DNA of 64,000 nucleotides, from contig JAJVIP010000027.1 of assembly GCA_022072025.1 (NCBI GenBank), positions 149,846 through 213,845 of the forward strand, written 5' to 3'. The notes under the pieces were generated by a model. The model was not told the DNA's origin and ran no database searches. It saw only the letters and a program-made list of their open reading frames with translations. This document shows, in pieces, positions 10,001 to 17,645 of the stretch. The position numbers were made by a program, and so were the translations under genes. Within the stretch, counting starts at the first letter, position 1, and every line of letters starts with the position of its first letter. This stretch comes from Elusimicrobiota bacterium. Its GTDB lineage: Bacteria > Elusimicrobiota > Elusimicrobia > F11.

Positions 10001-13000
10001 TCACCTCAGAGATGCGAGCAGAAATCTCTGATTCTCCTTGAGGGGACAGGGTCCATTCCCAGGTCTGAGTCGACTCGAGTTCGTATGCTTCGCGAATATT
10101 CCTCTCCAAGTCATACCCCTCAGGCAAGTGTTCAATTCGGACCTTCTGACCGTCCTGGTTCGTAAGAGAAGTGGTATCCGCTGAAAAATAGGCGCGGGAA
10201 TCAGAAGACTTCATCAAATGCCCCAGCAACTCCACATGATGTGAAAAAACCTGTCTAACCATTTCATCTCGTCCATGAATATAGTTGGTTAAATCCCTGT
10301 TCATTGTATAGACAGAGCCAAACCGGCCTTGAAATGCAACTTCAATTTCGTGAAGAACAGCCCAAACCAATTGTGACACCAAAACAGAAGAGACAACATA
10401 GGACGATTTCAGTTCATTGATGCTGTGCGTAACAAAGTCCAGTTGAGTTAAAGCGAACAATTGCACCAGTCGATCAAGAACCGTTTTAGAATTTGGTCCT
10501 TTCTCGATTAGATCAAGCCCCGGTGTTAATATTTTCTCCAACACTCCCCCCGATATATCCCAAACAACCAGATCGATTTTTTGTTGCAATTCTTCCGAAA
10601 GTGCCCCTTTAGCGCGATTCATGGATTGAATATCAATATCCACCAAGGTTATCCGCTGAAATTTTTGGGCCAAATCATCCAAGAACCCTTCTTTGACATC
10701 ACTCGAACCAAGAATGACTGCCCGGTCAAGGGAGACCCCATCTGCCCCCTCCAATATCATTCTTTTGCTGCTTAACAGGTGTGCTGCCCAAGAACCTCCG
10801 CTATTGGCATGCCGACGCGCATATCCATTTCCCCATTGCTCAGCGATTTTCTCTACAACTTCATTTCGGCTGACCTGAAAAATAGCTCCCAAAAATGCCC
10901 CAGAAAGGAGGGTGCGAAAAACCTCCGTTTCATTTCCGACAATCTGAGGAATGAAAAAAAGAAAAAGAATCGTCGCAACCAACAGCCCACAATTGAAGCC
11001 AATGGATATCAACAAGACTTGTGCCATCGCGATTTTGCTGAGACCGCCAGCCACAGCCAAAGATTGGATGTGATTGTTTTGGTCATAGGCCAAGACGAAT
11101 CGGAATAAACTTGCGCCGGATGAAACAGTGACTTGGATGCCGTTGATCAATGATTGATATCCCTTCACGCTCCAATCTGAAATTCCCCTGAGGACGGCGC
11201 GGAACCAGTCGGACACGAGCTTTGGGTCAAGGCCTGCGCGCAAACCATCCGCGGCCATCAGAACAGCCGTTTGCCTGCGGAACGAAGGGTTTGCAACCGG
11301 CAATGAGAGGAACAGTTTTTCCCCGGCAAACAATGTGTCGAGCGGGGTTTTCTGTTGGGTAAAAACACTTAAATACACAGGGCCCTCGCTCATCTCGATT
11401 TGTGTGATTTTGGGGACGAAGGTGATGACGGTGTGCCCCGCTTCAACGAGGCGCCGGTCGATGCCACGGGAGTGGAAACCACCGGTGACCAGAACAGCCA
11501 GTGAGTGATCAACCTCCATTCCCTCACCGCTTGCCGGTGATACAGAATTTACAACAGGGAGCTGGGGAAGGGCCCCTCCCAGCCTCCCCACTGAGAAACG
11601 TGGGGAGGAGTCGGAGTGTGACAATTGCTTTAATAAATTGATCGCCATTTTCACGTCGCGGATTTCCGCTTCACGGTAAAAGTCCTCAAATGCTCCCAGT
11701 GCCTGATTACCAGAAACCGTCTTTTTGTATGCCTCCCACTCGTCTCTCGTCAATGAAAAATCCACCAATTTCTCCATGAGACTCAGCCGCTTTGATGCCG
11801 CCACCAGTTCGCGTTCTTGCGGCGTTTTACAGAGAAGGTTGTAAACGGTTGTTTCCAGGCTCGCCATATTTGTCATCAGCGCATCCACGTCAACACTGTC
11901 CGCTAGAAGAATATATCGGAAGTAATCATCCATTGCTTTGTAACGGGCGAGGGGCCATCCCTGCTCGTGGCAAAGATCTTTCAGGTATTGATAGAAAGTT
12001 GCGTGATTAATGGCCCCTGTTCGAAAGGCCGCGCCGGCCTTGGCAAGGTCAGCGGCCTCCTTCGTACTTAATTTTTTCGACAAATCATTGAGAAGAAGAG
12101 ATCGTTCATGTTCCACCTGGGTGAAATTGAGGGACCTCTCCAGCCTGATTGCTTCTAGGAATGTGGACACCACAAAGGGCAAATCAACAAGATGGCGACT
12201 CACGAGTTCAACATACACGCCCATCTCGATTTTCCCTTCGCTATACAGCTCAATCTTTCCATCAAAATCCAGAAGCGTCTGATTAAAAGTTTTCCTTTTC
12301 TCCTGGCGGATGAATTGCTTGGCCCCATCCAATCTCCGGCGGACCTCTCCCTTCAACCGGCTGCTCTCCCGCACCGCGCGCACGTTGGCTTGATAGTGCG
12401 CTTTATCGTCGATCCCCGTAACGAAAGGCAAAAACTTTTCAAGTTTAGAGTTTGAGATTTGTGATATCGAGCTTGCCGTCAATACCGCGTACAGGGGTCC
12501 CGCAATTTTATTTTCACGAAGCAGATAATCCGCCACGGTGCGCACGGTTTCCGGGCGTGGAAATGTTCGAAATGCGTCCATGTCGATGGGTCCGAAAGCC
12601 CCTTCCAAGGCCAAACAACTCAGTTGGTTTTTGGTAATTAATTCCCGAATCGCCGCCGCGATATTTTTCTGCGCTTCGGCATCCATATGGATATCTTGGA
12701 TGTGAATGATAGTTCGAGGTTGAGAATTTGGTGATCGGGGTTTCCTGATTTTCCGAATGGTTCCGTATCGGAGGAGGGGCTGCATATTTTCAATATTCAA
12801 CTGATCAATCGACTCGGGGACGAGTTTTTGATTTTCATTTAACTCCCATTTTTTCAATGACTGCTCGTTGGAATTATCGAATTTTGAAAATTTATTGAAA
12901 GCGGAGGCGGCCTGTCGTTCCTTCCAGAAATTGGTTTCGAGGGCGTGCGCCAACAAGCCATTGGTGCTTGCATAAACAAGACACACAACCACAGACAGTA

Positions 13001-13043
13001 ATGAACGTAAAAAATGATTTGGTTTCAAATATCCATTCCTCAA
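4083..13043 (-). CDS. Giant exported multidomain protein 1 (2,986 residues)
   Basis: Unrecognised as a whole. The first ~32 residues look like a signal peptide. Residues ~100-530 contain HIQDIH near 114, LALEGAFGPID and LVTGGFHSRGI near 519, a layout resembling the TraB/ChaN/EreA-type fold (inference). A hydrophobic helix lies near 670-700. A Rossmann, methyltransferase-like stretch (VILGSSDVKEG, ITLVDIDI) is near 775. A four-helix membrane module appears twice (about 1045-1165 and 2150-2285). Five LGGLY-type repeats lie between ~1295 and 1895. Near 2382 a CGICQQ, later HGVAHVY and AIAVDLS could be a Cys-His-Asp site, and HEWCHH near 2699 is a zinc-metallopeptidase HExxH motif. The listed start is a TTG; a TTG five codons in (13028) with GAGG eight bases upstream is better placed. 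No frameshift is evident. It is a paralogue of giant protein 2 over the N-terminal domain. Confidence 0.8.
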   Translation of the reverse strand: MRNGYLKPNHFLRSLLSVVVCLVYASTNGLLAHALETNFWKERQAASAFNKFSKFDNSNEQSLKKWELNENQKLVPESIDQLNIENMQPLLRYGTIRKIRKPRSPNSQPRTIIHIQDIHMDAEAQKNIAAAIRELITKNQLSCLALEGAFGPIDMDAFRTFPRPETVRTVADYLLRENKIAGPLYAVLTASSISQISNSKLEKFLPFVTGIDDKAHYQANVRAVRESSRLKGEVRRRLDGAKQFIRQEKRKTFNQTLLDFDGKIELYSEGKIEMGVYVELVSRHLVDLPFVVSTFLEAIRLERSLNFTQVEHERSLLLNDLSKKLSTKEAADLAKAGAAFRTGAINHATFYQYLKDLCHEQGWPLARYKAMDDYFRYILLADSVDVDALMTNMASLETTVYNLLCKTPQERELVAASKRLSLMEKLVDFSLTRDEWEAYKKTVSGNQALGAFEDFYREAEIRDVKMAINLLKQLSHSDSSPRFSVGRLGGALPQLPVVNSVSPASGEGMEVDHSLAVLVTGGFHSRGIDRRLVEAGHTVITFVPKITQIEMSEGPVYLSVFTQQKTPLDTLFAGEKLFLSLPVANPSFRRQTAVLMAADGLRAGLDPKLVSDWFRAVLRGISDWSVKGYQSLINGIQVTVSSGASLFRFVLAYDQNNHIQSLAVAGGLSKIAMAQVLLISIGFNCGLLVATILFLFFIPQIVGNETEVFRTLLSGAFLGAIFQVSRNEVVEKIAEQWGNGYARRHANSGGSWAAHLLSSKRMILEGADGVSLDRAVILGSSDVKEGFLDDLAQKFQRITLVDIDIQSMNRAKGALSEELQQKIDLVVWDISGGVLEKILTPGLDLIEKGPNSKTVLDRLVQLFALTQLDFVTHSINELKSSYVVSSVLVSQLVWAVLHEIEVAFQGRFGSVYTMNRDLTNYIHGRDEMVRQVFSHHVELLGHLMKSSDSRAYFSADTTSLTNQDGQKVRIEHLPEGYDLERNIREAYELESTQTWEWTLSPQGESEISARISEVRAYLIKKKTASRGDSSGIQAQQDLSNGNPASLLFNALVWCGFSPENSWVKAAGTAGFVGEILGIAWLVLMPDLNSGWYALFIVLVILDSWLGARANKVRGSPDVSYLFMVSAYLIAIFLPAFHAQLLPTVLHLIQVTLFVLAAGYHVLRDWDVIWGDPINWLNRHVDWVSMSVPNPFYLPGVISTIEETVTFRPQPLGIFIPIPKMIFATGKPREPGSPSGLYDLVDPAFVRDLPEDVLRRLEGKTNWSRVEKWIQKELIALLFEIVRKSDVELDDIQRLSRPYFSQTTIPALGKTLGGLYNYYDRINDSGLTTIIFLLSEVGLIEKQKPANRIRSLNELVACVRAGQFSKNGGEIALPWGQLRINVIRELVEDMTAAKIGMPLVAFRALTLEEKKRHVLELTTGDIERCVVPSINQKLGGLLNRYSLRAKKMKNIKTAKWLLFEDIGYLPRDLPPLNRLARSQDLKKLLDCQAIAVGEIPWETVFECNPEFIARLLKELAAVVVYGAQTEEEVEQRVLNVTLPNITGMVRGDYENNPLPGLGRNIGPVLSYIQHHLQQGETANIVIGRLFSVRVRKPSAIYGREALQEAVAINGLGNEFWGKIPSRTIRLLLHELSIVAQKPIDKLVEDDYLGKVLPVLECTLGGLYVHFQKNRSGVVTRLHILRSAGFIMDIAGRALAIRTLQEGLNTNVAKSNRYAAVVRSISNFLKEEHNHQPTRLDSEIDLDPMLAAITEEIEKQDKTSVRKKDLEAWLGALNAYSALVDTQEWMPKAFESPTAAAVLPTNRISSLEDWANGVNYTGEQLYSQLPTRVQRLAVLALSKQVQKPVNELSRQNFQFVNIPILGRNLYGLYQHHYRKRDRSPSTVVEILNSVGFVMDGAIYDSNLQKLKEGAKQFSQKQYKDTSSHLDRLVDFLEHPNANKTCESFDIDFDPGDEIKRVRGLINVSERSSRSKSQTAHLAKLKKWVVALEAYAAITDTMRGMPGIFNEAWQPSFTPVEQDAQEPNQGKNVHLENTTRSSTPSSDAPNSGKIGDLIIRANSNNEDSQPAALELVGLANQFPMQVVDGLIYLLNSNDSGFQIGTYRFLLDNKIWNKYLAGFYGRNPLARNQLSDVLFSMDISDEDAEDENDWPSADPAPAASLVYNTLILLGFDPDEQWVKSAGTIGFTIEIICIGWLAFAPDVDLGWRALFVVLVVADAWTGARANKVRGSPDVSYLLMVSAYLIAIFLPAFHAQPLPTVLHLIQVTLFVLGADLHLSRDVGVIWRGAKSLDWTDFGIRLNDTHMTNRNRINTLIYLYWWKLVLELKGGLQELSAENFSEKTLREVLSKKKNEIFNLHNRFKLLRAGLALLNGREDEFVTLMCYPSPDCGICQQSQKAFERAVQLAGLSNLKVNSEYFHNNQHGVAHVYSILFPNDDDHLAIAVDLSAGQMVSPDKGGHIFVGPPDKYWSIISPIISRRISGLGEEGGRLKKKQLAAQKNYLALERAIETSISRNYSYPSRGYFQAESLVKDLEQITSRSVTPWDSVNLEINRSIQIMEWELKGREPELTESQIQEKFAPEPDRLDSLRPAFPNQSVAQTLVLGRRRLGPRTSDVQFGRYRHWFVPTYIFPFWALPLLDTRTRSLGGFYAPSSSMKENAVIRRRFELAPINQGAIDMLLAPIFGPAVAVAVEARMDLLEFQKTIMHEWCHHFLGFPNVGKYLRALASLVPTQKFIGDRFFSIASNGHYPLSHIAEEVLVRLMVDSRPGGEVRLRDVLMVLRNSGVDFDSLFTSAHSMTTPLDRHMDPLLKLARHVSQYQVADILLPFVILGLEESLAYLRFGDGKYLRKIPNLFLTGAPPFLNRYWAIDHINAGRALVLLGEDGRAALIPVPLKKGVGESSPQIHPNIAAYEVMEEGLLSPDVHGPRTRGDLGEVVNGSPLDLGVGRTTSRPSEKSDDDPPLPTRGSSIQGHWLNPFFSKKRDERKRMGSA
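6245..6395. repeat. 151-bp internal repeat of giant gene 1, copy nearer the C-terminus
   Basis: This segment encodes part of the second membrane module. It is the same length as 9578-9728 and I count three base differences between them. Such identity within otherwise diverged modules points to recent duplication or gene conversion. Confidence 0.9.
9578..9728. repeat. 151-bp internal repeat of giant gene 1, copy nearer the N-terminus
   Basis: Direct repeat of 6245-6395 encoding the shared GARANKVRGSPDVSYL part of the membrane module. The flanking protein sequence is similar but far less conserved at the DNA level. Confidence 0.9.
11577..11614. repeat. REP-like palindrome inside giant gene 1
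   Basis: CCTCCCCAC (11583-11591) and GTGGGGAGG (11600-11608) form the same hairpin seen in intergenic copies near 21741, 22207, 22310 and 52655. Here it is translated in frame as SSPRFSVGRLGG, about 35 residues before GGFHS, without interrupting the gene. Confidence 0.8.
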
Positions 13044-13244
13044 ATGAAGGGAGGAATTATATTGAAGGCGTCTTAAATCTCTCTTAAGAAGTTGTAAATT
13101 TTTTGGCGGAAGATCCGGAAGGAGATGCCATTAAAATGGTTCATTTTCAATTATTTAAGACAGCTGATCTCAGCAGTTGTTACAATTCTTGGCCTCTGCC
13201 CGGGACGACGACAGTGCGATGTCACCTTACTTCCTGCGTTTGTT
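13044..13244. other. Gap between giant gene 1 and the FlgO-like gene
   Basis: A stretch of 201 bp with no coding signal that I trust. No strong terminator is visible, so giant gene 1 could be co-transcribed with the two FlgO-like genes upstream of it. Confidence 0.4.
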
Positions 13245-14111
13245 CTAGTAGCGGCGGAGGGGTTTTCGGGGTGCGTAATCTTCTTGGACGACTCCCACTT
13301 CAGTGGGGTGTTTGATGGTGGGTTCTTCGGCCTCTTTCTCTTGGATTTTCTTAGAAGAGTGGCTGAATTTTTCCGAAGTTGTTTCAAGGGGTCCATAGTC
13401 ATCATCCCTCTCTTGTTCGTTGTAATTTTTAGGGTGATTTAATTTTTTCTTGGGTCCCACTGTTTCTTTCCCGTGATAGATGCGACGACTGGGAGGGAAA
13501 CTTTCGTTGGACAATTTGAGAGGAACCTTCATTGGCAGGGGAAGTGAGGAATTCTCAATAACAGCGGCTTCAGCGGGTACCGCTTCTTTCGGTATTTGTG
13601 GGACTGGTTTCTCCGGCAATTTGGGAGTCACTGGGGAATCGCTCCAACTCCTCTCAATTATTTCCTGTCCGGCCGACAAAACCTCTCCTGAGTCCACTTG
13701 AATCAAACGGGCATTTATTTCAGTTTTGTCATTCTTCAAATCAATGAGGGTTCCTGTGATGATCGCTTCAACATCCAGGACGTTGCCAATCTTCCTTAAA
13801 TTTTCTTGATCGATGATTCCTGTTTCATTCAGTTTCTTTTCAGCCAATAATTGCTGAATGAGCCGCCGTTCGACCAAATGAACCCCTCTTTTCCCCACCA
13901 ACAACGTGGTCAATCGTTCGGAAACGATAGAAGACCCGCTGGAAACACGTCCATCATGATAAGGGAGCGCCAAAACGGCAATCTTTTTGGATTTTAGAGA
14001 GGAAGCTCCCTTCAGGAGAGATTTAGACAGTCCGTCCAGAGAAGTGGCGTGAAGCAGTTGAAAAACGGCGAGACAAGAAAGACCCAATAAGAAAATTTTC
14101 CGTTTTCCCAC
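13245..14111 (-). CDS. FlgO-like exported protein 1
   Basis: The 288-residue protein has an N-terminal signal-like segment (KIFLLGLSCLAVFQLLHA). A FlgO/CsgG-like fold follows at about residues 40-160: IAVLALPYHDGRVSSGSSIVSERLTT in shortened view, HLVERRLIQQLL, and VDVEAIITGTLIDL-type strand near 115. Proteins of this family are periplasmic or outer-membrane-associated and in vibrios relate to flagellar stability; the role here is unknown. The C-terminal ~125 residues are Pro/Glu/Lys-rich and look disordered. It starts at 14111, directly abutting the stop (14112) of a close paralogue, so the pair arose by tandem duplication. Signal-peptide presence and the paralogue's similarity make the call firm at family level. 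Confidence 0.75.
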   Translation of the reverse strand: MGKRKIFLLGLSCLAVFQLLHATSLDGLSKSLLKGASSLKSKKIAVLALPYHDGRVSSGSSIVSERLTTLLVGKRGVHLVERRLIQQLLAEKKLNETGIIDQENLRKIGNVLDVEAIITGTLIDLKNDKTEINARLIQVDSGEVLSAGQEIIERSWSDSPVTPKLPEKPVPQIPKEAVPAEAAVIENSSLPLPMKVPLKLSNESFPPSRRIYHGKETVGPKKKLNHPKNYNEQERDDDYGPLETTSEKFSHSSKKIQEKEAEEPTIKHPTEVGVVQEDYAPRKPLRRY

Positions 14112-14738
14112 TCAGCGACCCCAAGGTCCTCGTCCACCGCCACGTCCCCCAGGATATCCAATTCTAATGGCTTCGTTTTCGATGGGTTTTTCCTCAGCCT
14201 CTGGTTCCGACTTGGCCGGATGATCGTTTGGGGTGAGTGATCGCGGTTTATCTGACCACGAACGTTCCACCACCGCGCGATTGGCCGCCAACACTTCTCC
14301 GGTATCTGACCGAAGAACACGCGCATTCAATTCGGTTTGCTCTGATTCCAAATCGATGAGGGTACCGGTGATGATCAAATCCACGTCCAAAACTTTTCCG
14401 ATTTTTTTTGCCGAGGAGGAATCCACCACTCCTGAGTCAGAAAGATGCTGCTCTTCGAGAATTTTCTTAAGCAAGTTCCGCTCGATCACACGGACGCCTC
14501 TGGTTTCGGCCATGTAAGTGGTCAAGCGTTCGGACAATATTGAGGAGCCACTCGAAACCTTCCCATTGTGATAAGGGAAACTAAGAATCGCCACGCGAGG
14601 GCTTTTCATAGAGCGAGTCTTTTTGTGGAAATCTTTGGCGACTTTTCTTAAAGGGTCTCCTACGGCATAAGAGGGGACAAAAACGGATAGAGAAATGAAG
14701 GCGAAAATAAAACCGGAGACAAAATGGGATCGTTTCAT
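14112..14738 (-). CDS. FlgO-like exported protein 2
   Basis: A paralogue of the downstream gene: VAILSFPYHNGKVSSGSS, VRVIERNLLKKIL and VDLIITGTLIDLES match segment by segment. It has a signal peptide (FVSGFIFAFISLSVFVPSYA). I place the start at the ATG of 14736-14738 (MKRSHF), since longer frames begin with a GTG in a region without coding character. This gives 208 residues. The C-terminus ends in a Gly/Arg-rich tail (GGRGGGRGPWGR), unlike the Pro/charged tail of the other copy. It is the first gene of the FlgO1-FlgO2-giant 1 set on this strand. The biochemical function is not inferable beyond an exported CsgG/FlgO-like fold. Confidence 0.73.
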   Translation of the reverse strand: MKRSHFVSGFIFAFISLSVFVPSYAVGDPLRKVAKDFHKKTRSMKSPRVAILSFPYHNGKVSSGSSILSERLTTYMAETRGVRVIERNLLKKILEEQHLSDSGVVDSSSAKKIGKVLDVDLIITGTLIDLESEQTELNARVLRSDTGEVLAANRAVVERSWSDKPRSLTPNDHPAKSEPEAEEKPIENEAIRIGYPGGRGGGRGPWGR

Positions 14739-15111
14739 AAAGTGCAGTCTAAGGATGAACGAAACCTTCTTTAAATTCAAGACGAAATTAGTTGAAATTG
14801 TCCAGCTTCCAACCCCATTGACCTCATCTGGAGGCGGGGTCACCCATTAGAAGCCCCCAAGTCTGTGTTTTGTCGCCTAAACTAAATCAAGGATTACGTT
14901 GGAATCAGCTTATGCTTCCTGGTGGTGTATCTGAGGAACCGTGTGCGGAAAATCTGCACGTACGGGTCTGTGGGGAGCTGGGGCGGGCAACTGCCCTGGT
15001 TTACTCGGAAGTCATTTCCAGGTTCAATAGGGAAGAGTCCTGATAAAATATAAAAATTAGGATTGCCCACAGTCGACTCAAAACTCAGACTTGACCCCGC
15101 CTTCCTCCTTT
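14739..15111. other. Intergenic gap with intron remnant
   Basis: This 373-bp stretch between FlgO2 and nadB contains no gene. Its middle carries a group II intron domain V/VI signature on the plus strand (listed separately). The end next to nadB has a GGGGTCAAGTCTGAG motif (minus strand) of the type seen in dispersed repeats. The remainder shows nothing recognisable. Confidence 0.55.
14933..15010 (+). mobile_element. Group II intron 3'-end remnant (domain V/VI)
   Basis: Reading on the plus strand, GAACCGTGTGCGG, AAAA, then TGCACGTACGGGTC (14936-14968) matches the domain V hairpin of bacterial group II introns (GAGCCGTRTG...CACGTACGGTTC). It is followed by TGTGGGG and a second hairpin GGGGCGGGCAACTGCCCTGG with TTTACTCGG at the end (to about 15008), as in domain VI. 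No reverse transcriptase/maturase frame lies upstream, so this is a decayed remnant. Confidence 0.65.
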
Positions 15112-16758
15112 TTAAAATGAAATAAGCGGCGGCTGGCCGGGCAAGGGATTGACGGAAATATGGGAGGGTTTTTGCCAATGGCGGTCGTCTCGTTTCGGGT
15201 GGTCCCGGTTGTAATGGAGTCCTCGGCTTTCTTGTCTGGCCAGAGCGGAACGAATCACCAATTCCCCCACCAGAGCCAAATTCCGAAGTTCCAACAACTC
15301 TGCCGTTACATGGAAATCCCAATAATATTCCTGGATTTCTTGTTTGAGTAGTTCCACGCGGCGAAGCGCCCGGGCCAGGCGTTTATCGGAACGCTCAATG
15401 CCCACGTAATTCCACATAATGCGGCGAATTTCATCCCAATTTTGAGAAATGACAACCTGCTCATCGGGGTCGCGGGCTTGACCAGGGTTCCAGTCGGGGA
15501 TCGCGATGCGCGGGAGCGGAACTTGAGCGCGTTCAACGGCTTTCATGGCCGCGCGATGGGCGAACACCACACACTCCAACAAAGAATTCGACGCCAATCG
15601 GTTCGCGCCGTGAAGCCCGGTGTAAGCCACTTCACCGACCGCAAAAAGGCGTGGTAAATCGGTTTCGCCCCACTCGTCCACCTTCACTCCGCCGCAAAAA
15701 TAATGGGCCGCCGGAACCACGGGGATAGGAGATTTGGTGATATCAATTCCGAACTCCAAACATTTCTTATAAATGGCGGGAAAACGTTTCCGAATGAAGG
15801 AGGGCTTGCGGTGGCGAATATCCAAGAAGACGCAATCTTCTCCCCGCCTTTTTAGTTCCTTATCGATGGCCCGGGCCACCACATCGCGGGGAGCCAGTTC
15901 TCTCTCGAGACTGTAACGCTTCATGAATTCTTCGCCGGAGCGAAGCTTCAACAGCCCCCCCTCGCCTCGAACCGCTTCACTGATCAGAAACGACTTGGCA
16001 TAGGGGTGATACAGGCAAGTCGGATGAAATTGAACAAATTCCATATTGGAAAGCGGAACGCCCGCCCGAAAAGCCATGGCCATGCCATCGCCAGTGGCCA
16101 CATCGGGGTTGGAGGTGTACAAATAGGTTTTTCCGGCCCCTCCCGTGGCCAAAATGGTCACCCCCGCTAAAAGGGTGCGAACCTCGCGCGTTTTACGGTC
16201 GAGCACATAGGCGCCAAAACAGGCGTTCACCGAACCCAGGTTGTGATGCCGAGGAGAAAGCAAGTCCACCGCAAAATGGTTTTCGAATATTTTGATGCGA
16301 CGAGATTCTCTGACACGGGCAATCAGCGTTCGATGAATTTCTTTTCCCGTGCGGTCGGCCACATGCAAAATTCGCCTGTGAGAATGTCCGCCTTCCAGGC
16401 CCAAAGCGAAGGTTTCCGGTTCATCACCTGATTTTTCCCGAAGCGTGAAACGGACCCCATTCTCAACCAATTCATGTATTCTGGCGGGGCCTTCAGTCAC
16501 CACTCTCTCAACGGTTTTTGGGTCACACAAACCAGCCCCGGCCTTGAGAGTGTCTTTGATGTGGGAGTCGAAGCTGTCATCGGGGTGGGTCACCGCCGCG
16601 ATGCCGCCTTGGGCATATTCGGTGGCGCCTTCTTCAAGGGGACCTTTCGAGAGCAAAAATACGCGCCCGCTCGACTCTAATTTTAAGGCGGTCGACAACC
16701 CCGCCAGCCCGGACCCAATAACCAAATAATCACAGGAAAGAGTGGCCTTTGTTTTCAT
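15112..16758 (-). CDS. nadB: L-aspartate oxidase
   Basis: NadB oxidises L-aspartate to iminoaspartate with FAD, the first step of de novo NAD synthesis. At 548 residues it is full length. It has the N-terminal dinucleotide motif [13 protein letters not shown] (about 14-26) and the [13 protein letters not shown] segment that separates NadB from plain fumarate reductases. It also has [17 protein letters not shown], then [13 protein letters not shown] and the FAD-contacting [21 protein letters not shown] in shortened view. A helical C-terminal domain follows from about 420. It is the last gene of the minus-strand set crp/fnr-hisS-GAF/PAS-nadB, 14 bp after the GAF/PAS gene. nadA and nadC are not in the window. 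Confidence 0.96.
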   Translation of the reverse strand: MKTKATLSCDYLVIGSGLAGLSTALKLESSGRVFLLSKGPLEEGATEYAQGGIAAVTHPDDSFDSHIKDTLKAGAGLCDPKTVERVVTEGPARIHELVENGVRFTLREKSGDEPETFALGLEGGHSHRRILHVADRTGKEIHRTLIARVRESRRIKIFENHFAVDLLSPRHHNLGSVNACFGAYVLDRKTREVRTLLAGVTILATGGAGKTYLYTSNPDVATGDGMAMAFRAGVPLSNMEFVQFHPTCLYHPYAKSFLISEAVRGEGGLLKLRSGEEFMKRYSLERELAPRDVVARAIDKELKRRGEDCVFLDIRHRKPSFIRKRFPAIYKKCLEFGIDITKSPIPVVPAAHYFCGGVKVDEWGETDLPRLFAVGEVAYTGLHGANRLASNSLLECVVFAHRAAMKAVERAQVPLPRIAIPDWNPGQARDPDEQVVISQNWDEIRRIMWNYVGIERSDKRLARALRRVELLKQEIQEYYWDFHVTAELLELRNLALVGELVIRSALARQESRGLHYNRDHPKRDDRHWQKPSHISVNPLPGQPPLISF

Positions 16759-16772
16759 AAGTAAAAGTGGGT

Positions 16773-17642
16773 TTACTTCTTTTTGAGGTGGGTGAGATCT
16801 TGAAAAAGAACGCCGGCGCCCAAGGTTTGATTGTCGCTGTTGATGATAAAAGTACTGTAACCAACCACCATTGAGGAGTTGTCGGGTTTAGAGAGTTCAA
16901 TTTCTTGTCGATTGACCGACGTTTGGTGTTTTAGTGTGACCTCCAAAATAGCAGCAAAAGCGGGGTAATGCGGCAGGGCCTTTAACAAGGGTTTCTTGAT
17001 GGCATCCGTCAAATTCACTCCTAAAATTCGGCAAGCCGCATTGTTGAATTGAGTCACAATCCCTTGTGTATCCGTGGAAATAAATCCGCCGCTTAAACTG
17101 TTGATAACCCCATTGGTGTACGCCAATAGATTGGCGGTTTCTTGGTACAGCCGACAACTCTCCAGAGCCACCGCCACTTGATTGGCCAAATGTTTAAGAA
17201 ACTCCAAATCGGCTTCACGGAACACACCGTCCACTCGGTTCACCAGTTCCACCACCCCCAGGAGTTTTTCCTTCCAGATGACCGGAACACACAAAAGGGA
17301 CCGGGTTCGTACTCCCGTAATAACGTCCACCGCGCGATTGAAACGCTCATCCACCTGGGCATTTTCAACCACCGCCGATTGTTTATTTGCGGCCACCCAA
17401 CCTGAAATCCCCAACTTGGCCTTAAATGGAATTTCTCGAATTAAATTGAGCGAAACACCTTTGGACGCTTCGGGTATCAACTCTCCGGTTTCTGGTTTGT
17501 AGGAAAAAAAAGTGCCGCCTTGGGCTTTGAGAACATCGCTGCACCGATTGAGAACGAACATATACAACTGAGACGGCTCGTGCATGTGGTGGAGATCCGA
17601 AAGCGCGTTGAGGAGCGCGTCCATGTGGTAAGTTCCAAGCAT
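16773..17642 (-). CDS. GAF-PAS sensory protein without output domain
   Basis: The 289-residue protein has a GAF domain (about 20-165; [20 protein letters not shown] and [20 protein letters not shown]). A PAS domain follows (about 180-285; [23 protein letters not shown] in shortened view). There is no kinase, cyclase or DNA-binding domain after the PAS, and the frame ends cleanly. It lies three bases after hisS and 14 bases before nadB, in the same operon. The GAF pattern resembles those in the histidine kinase at 45857-47413. It could act as a ligand- or redox-sensing partner to a separate kinase; which one is unknown. Confidence 0.8.
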   Translation of the reverse strand: MLGTYHMDALLNALSDLHHMHEPSQLYMFVLNRCSDVLKAQGGTFFSYKPETGELIPEASKGVSLNLIREIPFKAKLGISGWVAANKQSAVVENAQVDERFNRAVDVITGVRTRSLLCVPVIWKEKLLGVVELVNRVDGVFREADLEFLKHLANQVAVALESCRLYQETANLLAYTNGVINSLSGGFISTDTQGIVTQFNNAACRILGVNLTDAIKKPLLKALPHYPAFAAILEVTLKHQTSVNRQEIELSKPDNSSMVVGYSTFIINSDNQTLGAGVLFQDLTHLKKK

Positions 17643-17645
17643 GAA

